Shown piece by piece: positions 5,440 through 9,055 of a stretch of DNA of 9,055 nucleotides. Every line of letters begins with the position of its first letter. The stretch's first letter is position 1. The notes beneath the pieces were generated by a model that was not told the DNA's origin, searched no databases, and worked only from the letters and a program-made list of their open reading frames with translations. The stretch comes from UBA5972 sp964480735. GTDB taxonomy: Bacteria; Pseudomonadota; Alphaproteobacteria; Rhodobacterales; Rhodobacteraceae. A program made the position numbers and the translations under genes. Location of the stretch: NCBI GenBank assembly GCA_964480735.1, contig CAYZQS010000104.1, positions 1-9,055 on the forward strand, in the 5' to 3' direction.

Positions 5440-6942
5440 TTATTTCAAATCAACAGTTTTCGGACGCGGGTACAGGTCTGATAACAGAACGGACCGCCCG
5501 TCCGGTTGTACGATCCGCACGTGCTGCCGCCCGATCTGGCGCGGTTCCTCAACCCCGACAGAATGGGCGATGATCTCTACTTCGTGGATCAGACCTTGGG
5601 CGTATTTTGCGACGCGCAGGTATTTGGCTTTGGGCACCAGCCCTTTTTGCAGGCGGGGATTATGGGTGGTTATGCCGGTCGGGCAGGTGTTTTTGTTGCA
5701 TTTCATCGCCTGAATGCAGCCCAACGAAAACATGAATCCGCGGGCCGAGGTGACAAAATCCGCCCCGGTCGCCAGTGCCCAGGCGGCATCGCCCGGGTTG
5801 ATCAGCTTGCCCGAGGCAACCAGCCTTATCCGCTGTCGCAGACCACTTTGGTGCAACAGATCAGACACCAGCGGCAGGCTTTCGCGCAGGCTCATGCCAA
5901 CAAGATCCATCAGCGGCATCGGTGCCGCCCCGGTGCCGCCATCGCCGCCGTCAATGGTGATAAAGTCGGGTGCTGATTCCGGTCCGCGTTTGTTGATGAT
6001 CCGAAGCAATTCCTCCATGGGGCCGGGGGCGGCGATCACGGTTTTAAAGCCCACAGGTTTGCCGGTGATCTTTCTGATATGCGCGATTTTATCCAACAGC
6101 TGGTCGGCGTTGGCGATGTCCGGATGGCGGTTGGGCGAGATGCTGGGCTGACCTTCAGGAATGCCGCGAATGGTTGCGATTTCAGCGGTCACTTTGCCGC
6201 CCGGCAATATCCCGCCTTTGCCCGGTTTAGCACCTTGCGCCAGTTTGATCTCAAACATCCTGACCCTTGGGTTGGCCGCCAGTTCGCGCAGGCGGCCGTC
6301 GTCCAGATTTCCGTCACTGTCGCGGCAGCCGTATTTTGCCGTGCCGATTTGAAATACGATGTCACATCCGCCGGACAAATGATGCGGTGACAGCCCGCCC
6401 TCGCCGGTATTCATCCAGATGCCGGCCTCTTTTGCGCCACGGCTTAAAGCCTCAACCGCCGGTTTGGAAAGGGCGCCAAAGCTCATGCCGGAAATATTGA
6501 AGAACGATTTCGCCTCAAACGGTCGGGCGCAGTCCGGTCCGATAATCATCGGGCGGGTTTTGGTGGCCTGCTCGTCCAGCGGCGGAAAGGCGGCGTTCAC
6601 AAAAAGGGGGGTCCCGGTTACTGACAGGTTGCGGGTGGAGCCAAAGGCGATTGTATTGCTGGTCCCCCGCGAGGCCCGGCCAACCCACTCGCGTTGCGCA
6701 CGGTTGAACGGCAGCTCTTCCCGGTCCATGGCAAAGAAATACTGGCGAAAGAATTCGCCCAGTTCGATAAAGAGACCGCGAAACCGGCCCAATACCGGAT
6801 AATTACGGCGCACGGCGTCGGCGGTTTGGGTGCGGTCGATCAGAAACAGCAACAGAAAGGCCAGAAAAAACAACCCGACAAGGCCAACAAATGCCACCGC
6901 CAGATATTGAAATGTGGTCGCTGCAAATTCCATCAGAAACAT
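5440..6942 (-). CDS. membrane-anchored FMN-binding glutamate synthase-domain protein
   Basis: A 500-residue protein whose body is the FMN/iron-sulfur synthase domain of glutamate synthase large subunit (GltB), without its glutaminase or GXGXG domains. An N-terminal hydrophobic helix (about residues 11-35) should anchor it in the inner membrane. Visible motifs: SGMSFGALSKPAVEAL (151-166), NTGEGG (178-183), KLAQGAKPGKGG (233-244), IDGGDGGTGAAP (330-341), and CIQAMKCNKNTCPTG, whose C409, C415 and C420 have the CX5CX4C spacing of the 3Fe-4S cluster. Established glutamate synthases join ammonia to 2-oxoglutarate here. The substrate and electron donor of these short, anchored homologues are not settled, so I give no gene name. 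I chose ATG at 6942 because GAGGGAA (6951-6957) lies eight bases upstream and the membrane helix follows directly; the frame is open to 7047, but that extension has no supporting signal. The gene is divergent from msrP. Confidence 0.92.
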   Translation of the reverse strand: MFLMEFAATTFQYLAVAFVGLVGLFFLAFLLLFLIDRTQTADAVRRNYPVLGRFRGLFIELGEFFRQYFFAMDREELPFNRAQREWVGRASRGTSNTIAFGSTRNLSVTGTPLFVNAAFPPLDEQATKTRPMIIGPDCARPFEAKSFFNISGMSFGALSKPAVEALSRGAKEAGIWMNTGEGGLSPHHLSGGCDIVFQIGTAKYGCRDSDGNLDDGRLRELAANPRVRMFEIKLAQGAKPGKGGILPGGKVTAEIATIRGIPEGQPSISPNRHPDIANADQLLDKIAHIRKITGKPVGFKTVIAAPGPMEELLRIINKRGPESAPDFITIDGGDGGTGAAPMPLMDLVGMSLRESLPLVSDLLHQSGLRQRIRLVASGKLINPGDAAWALATGADFVTSARGFMFSLGCIQAMKCNKNTCPTGITTHNPRLQKGLVPKAKYLRVAKYAQGLIHEVEIIAHSVGVEEPRQIGRQHVRIVQPDGRSVLLSDLYPRPKTVDLK

Positions 6943-7165
6943 CGGTCCAGTTCCCTCGCTGTCAACTTGCCGGCGTTGGGCAGATGGTGTGCGGTATTCA
7001 CGCGTAGCAGCATCGTTCCGGTTTGCCGGTTCCTTTGTGCAACACACATAGCCTGTCGTTGTCGCAATTGTAATATTTCCAACTTGTTCGTGAGGTCAGT
7101 TGTTTTGATTGTGTTGTTGCGAATAGATAGGGAGATCAAAGATTTTTTTGCACGGGAAAACGATC
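6943..7165. other. divergent intergenic region between the glutamate-synthase-domain gene and msrP
   Basis: 223 bases that must hold the promoters of both divergent genes. The msrP-proximal half is rich in T and poor in C, with weak sigma-70-like candidates only (for example TTGTTT at about 7098 and TAGATA near 7122). I see no clear operator, riboswitch or small RNA. Confidence 0.5.
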
Positions 7166-8101
7166 ATGGCTTATCGCTTTAAGACGGACCTCAAATATTC
7201 CGATGTCACGCCACGGGCGGATTTTATCAACCGGCGCACATTGATGGCCGGGGCCGGTGGGGCCGTTGTGGCCGGGATGCTGGGCGGCGCTGCCCATGCG
7301 GCATCGATTGCGACGGTGCCAAGTGCGCTGTCAACGTCAGAAAAGCCCAACACCTTCAAGGATGTCACCACCTATAACAACTTTTACGAATTTGGCACCG
7401 GCAAGGAAGACCCGGCGCGCAACGCCCACACGCTGACCACAAAACCGTGGAGCGTCAAAGTCGGCGGGATGGTCGACAGACCGGGCAATTATGCTTTTGA
7501 GGATATTATCAAAGGCGTGCAGATGGAGGAGAGGATTTATCGGTTCCGTTGTGTCGAGGCGTGGTCGATGGTGGTGCCCTGGGTTGGCTTCTCGCTGTCT
7601 GATCTTTTGAACCGGATCGGGCCGCAATCCGGCGCGAAATATGTTTCATTTGAAACGCTGGTCCGTCCAAAGGAAATGCCGGGTCAGGCCCGGCGGCTGC
7701 TGGACTGGCCTTACCGCGAAGGATTGCGGATGGATGAGGCGATGCATCCGCTGACCATGCTGGTCACCGGCGTGCACGGCGAGGAACTGCCAAACCAAAA
7801 CGGCGCACCATTGCGTTTGATTGTGCCGTGGAAATACGGGTTTAAGTCGATCAAGTCGATCGTCAGTATCACCCTGACCGCCACCCAGCCGCAGGCCACG
7901 TGGAATATGCAGAACGCGCGGGAGTACGGGTTTTATTCCAACGTCAACCCAAATGTGGATCACCCGCGCTGGTCGCAGGCGTCAGAGCGCCCGATTGGCG
8001 GCGGGCTGTTTGCCAAGCGCAAGAAAACCCTGATGTTCAACGGGTACGGCGATCAGGTTGCCGGCCTTTACAGTGGCATGGACCTGAAAAAGAGCTTTTG
8101 A
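7166..8101 (+). CDS. msrP: periplasmic protein-methionine-sulfoxide reductase, catalytic subunit MsrP (YedY)
   Basis: Molybdenum enzyme of the sulfite oxidase fold that reduces methionine sulfoxide in periplasmic proteins, using electrons from the membrane partner MsrQ. The 311-residue precursor has a Tat signal: NRRTLM with R23/R24, a glycine/alanine-rich hydrophobic stretch, and likely cleavage after AHA (about residue 45). YNNFYEFGTGKEDP (70-83), YRFRCVEAWSMVVPW with the Mo-coordinating C129, NGAPLRLIVPWKYGFKSIKS (212-231), VDHPRWSQASERPIGGG (264-280) and FNGYGDQVAGLY (291-302) match YedY closely from end to end. The frame is open upstream to a TTG at 7148, but ATG at 7166 has GGGA (7154-7157) eight bases before it and gives a normal Tat leader, so I use ATG. 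msrQ starts three bases after the stop. No HprSR-type two-component genes are in the window, so regulation is not shown. Confidence 0.97.
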   Translation: MAYRFKTDLKYSDVTPRADFINRRTLMAGAGGAVVAGMLGGAAHAASIATVPSALSTSEKPNTFKDVTTYNNFYEFGTGKEDPARNAHTLTTKPWSVKVGGMVDRPGNYAFEDIIKGVQMEERIYRFRCVEAWSMVVPWVGFSLSDLLNRIGPQSGAKYVSFETLVRPKEMPGQARRLLDWPYREGLRMDEAMHPLTMLVTGVHGEELPNQNGAPLRLIVPWKYGFKSIKSIVSITLTATQPQATWNMQNAREYGFYSNVNPNVDHPRWSQASERPIGGGLFAKRKKTLMFNGYGDQVAGLYSGMDLKKSF

Positions 8102-8104
8102 TCC

Positions 8105-8719
8105 ATGACGATTTCCCAGACCATCAACGGTTGGTTGCGTAAAATTCCGGCCTGGCCGCTTTACGTCATCGCGCCGATCCCGGGGCTGGTGTTCTTTTAT
8201 TGGGCGGCCACCAATCAGTTGGGCACCGATCCGTTGCAGGTGCTGGAGCGGCAGTTGGGCAAATGGGCCCTACAGATGCTGATCGTCACGCTGCTGGTCA
8301 CGCCGGTGCGCAACTGGACCGGTGTCAATTTTGTCAAATTCCGCCGCGCCTTTGGCCTGACGGCCTTTATGTATGTGTGTTTTCACCTGTTGACGTGGTT
8401 CGTGCTGGATAAACAGTTTTTCTGGGATGAAATTCTGAAAGACCTTTATAAGCGCCCGTACATCATTATCGGCATGGTCAATTTTGTTATTCTGCTGCCG
8501 TTGGCAATCACCTCCAGCAACTGGATGATCCGAAAACTGGGACCGGTCAACTGGCGACGGCTGCACAGCCTAAGTTACGTGGCCATTCTGGCCGGCGCCA
8601 TTCATTATCTGCTGCTGGTCAAGGCATGGCCACCGGAACCGATCTTGTATCTGATTGGGGTTACACTGTTGGTTTTAACCCGGGTGCGCTGGCGGCGGTT
8701 CATCAAGGCGACAGCATAG
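8105..8719 (+). CDS. msrQ: heme-binding membrane subunit MsrQ of the methionine sulfoxide reductase system (YedZ)
   Basis: Inner-membrane b-type cytochrome of the ferric-reductase-like transmembrane family that passes electrons to MsrP in the periplasm. At 204 residues it has the usual size, with about six hydrophobic segments: near 17-34, 52-66, 83-101, 119-135, 155-172 and 178-192. The heme-ligand histidines are in place: H94 in CFHLLTW, H154 in RLHSLSYV, and H167 in AIHYLLLVKAW. RRAFGLTAF (80-88) and KRPYIIIGM (116-124) are also typical. The ATG at 8105 is only three bases past the msrP stop and lacks a strong Shine-Dalgarno, so translation is probably coupled to msrP. The two genes form a plain operon, closed by the palindrome that follows. 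Nothing is unusual in length or frame. Confidence 0.96.
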   Translation: MTISQTINGWLRKIPAWPLYVIAPIPGLVFFYWAATNQLGTDPLQVLERQLGKWALQMLIVTLLVTPVRNWTGVNFVKFRRAFGLTAFMYVCFHLLTWFVLDKQFFWDEILKDLYKRPYIIIGMVNFVILLPLAITSSNWMIRKLGPVNWRRLHSLSYVAILAGAIHYLLLVKAWPPEPILYLIGVTLLVLTRVRWRRFIKATA

Positions 8720-8727
8720 CCTGACGT

Positions 8728-8765
8728 CCAAATATTCCTGCGCAATATTGCGCAGGAATATTTGG
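8728..8765. terminator. perfect 38-bp palindrome, likely terminator of msrPQ
   Basis: Positions 8728-8746 and 8747-8765 are exact reverse complements with no spacer. The GC-rich core CCTGCGC/GCGCAGG is flanked on both sides by AT-rich arms (AAATATT and AATATTT). As RNA it gives a strong hairpin eight bases after the msrQ stop, with AATATTT following the core in either direction, so it could stop transcription both ways. There is no long T-run after the full palindrome. It separates msrPQ from the rRNA promoter region. Confidence 0.65.
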
Positions 8766-8811
8766 GATTATTGGTGTTTTGTTTCGTCGGAAACCAAGAT
8801 GTGGTAGGTCC

Positions 8812-8883
8812 ATATTTTAGTTTCAAAAAACTTCGAATATATTGAAATAAGCTCTTGCGGGACTCAGAAACACACCCTAGAAC
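8812..8883 (+). promoter_or_regulatory. probable rRNA operon promoter with AT-rich upstream (UP) segment
   Basis: TTGCGG (8855-8860), a 17-base spacer, and TAGAAC (8878-8883) form a plausible sigma-70 promoter. Just upstream, 8812-8850 is strongly AT-rich with A- and T-tracts, as UP elements of rRNA promoters are. The segment lies between the msrPQ palindrome and the rRNA leader, where the rrn promoter should be. Start of transcription is expected near 8890. Confidence 0.6.
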
Positions 8884-8889
8884 CCCCTT

Positions 8890-8918
8890 CACCGACGCGG
8901 TAACTTGCAGCGCCGGTG
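8890..8918 (+). other. hairpin at the expected start of the rRNA transcript
   Basis: CACCGACG (8890-8897) pairs with CGCCGGTG (8911-8918) in seven of eight positions (one A-C mismatch), with a 13-base loop. It would lie at the very 5' end of the leader RNA. The role is unknown; protection of the 5' end or part of the antitermination leader are possible. Confidence 0.45.
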
Positions 8919-8986
8919 AAAAAACAGAAACATACATTGAGCGGCGGGCGCGCCAAGGATAGGCGCACCTTCGGCTTTTGTTCCTG

Positions 8987-8998
8987 CGCTCTTTGAAA
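8987..8998 (+). promoter_or_regulatory. boxA antitermination element
   Basis: CGCTCTTTGAAA agrees with the bacterial rRNA boxA consensus TGCTCTTTAACA in 9 of 12 positions, including the whole CTCTTT core. boxA RNA binds NusB/NusE, which lets RNA polymerase read through the untranslated rRNA without Rho termination. Its place in the leader is as expected. Confidence 0.75.
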
Positions 8999-9055
8999 TT
9001 GATAGTATCTGAAGAGATATGTGGGCGGTTTGGTTTCGTTTCGACGGACGGACTT

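Larger units (their letters stand above)
8890..9055 (+). other. 5' leader of an rRNA operon (16S lies beyond the window)
   Basis: The last part of the window (about 8987-9055) reads like the conserved rRNA leader of Rhodobacterales: GCTCTTTGAAATTGATAGTA, then TCTGAAGAGATATGTGGGCG and GTTTGGTTTCG. I recognise this from memory of roseobacter rrn operons. The mature 16S start (AGAGTTTGATCCTGGC-like) is not present, so it should follow shortly after 9055. A small hairpin (8950-8954 with 8962-8966) sits in the middle of the leader. Confidence 0.85.

Noticed and set aside
6943..7047. 35-residue N-terminal extension of the glutamate-synthase-domain protein
   Set aside because: The extension is polar, has no Shine-Dalgarno, and would bury the membrane anchor; ATG at 6942 has a good ribosome binding site.
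7148..7165. TTG start six codons upstream for msrP
   Set aside because: ATG at 7166 gives a normal Tat leader and has a GGGA at the right distance.
8605..8937. Minus-strand frame of 110 codons over the msrQ end and the rRNA promoter
   Set aside because: It overlaps the msrQ coding end, the perfect palindrome and the rrn promoter; no protein features.

Overview
The window looks like chromosomal DNA of an alphaproteobacterium of the Rhodobacterales (Roseobacter group). The grounds are the proteins (PyrF, ClpB, the FMN glutamate-synthase-domain protein, MsrP/MsrQ), the GC-rich codon use, and the last ~80 bases. Those bases read like the ribosomal RNA leader I know from Rhodobacterales, including the boxA-like GCTCTTTGAAA. 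This assignment is from memory of the families, not from a search.

Layout. Positions 1-1004 (minus strand) hold the 5' end of pyrF, cut by the window edge, preceded by a small membrane methyltransferase-like gene; the two are probably cotranscribed. Positions 1005-1178 form a divergent intergenic region with a strong heat-shock (sigma-32/RpoH) promoter for clpB (1179-3788, plus). Positions 3789-5439 are accessory or debris DNA: a 341-base stretch with no convincing gene, a small unrecognised gene (4130-4444, minus), a tandem repeat array (4457-5076) interrupted by 100 Ns, a frameshifted C-terminal remnant of an IS630-family transposase (5077-5312), and what looks like the last codons of a VOC/glyoxalase gene (5316-5405). 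Positions 5440-6942 (minus) encode a membrane-anchored FMN glutamate-synthase-domain protein. It is transcribed divergently from the msrP-msrQ operon (7166-8719, plus). A perfect 38-bp palindrome follows msrQ. The window then enters an rRNA operon promoter and leader and ends before 16S begins.

How the genes fit together. ClpB is the cytoplasmic disaggregase and MsrPQ the periplasmic/inner-membrane methionine sulfoxide repair system, so two protein-damage systems lie near each other, but nothing in the sequence ties them into one unit. PyrF is pyrimidine housekeeping. The interesting DNA is the stretch between clpB and the glutamate-synthase-domain gene. It has a ~191-bp tandem repeat headed by paired 13-bp elements (GTTAGGTAACRTC) spaced 15 bp apart, and the array ends exactly where the transposase remnant begins. 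I do not recognise this repeat. I see no complete new multi-gene system in the window.
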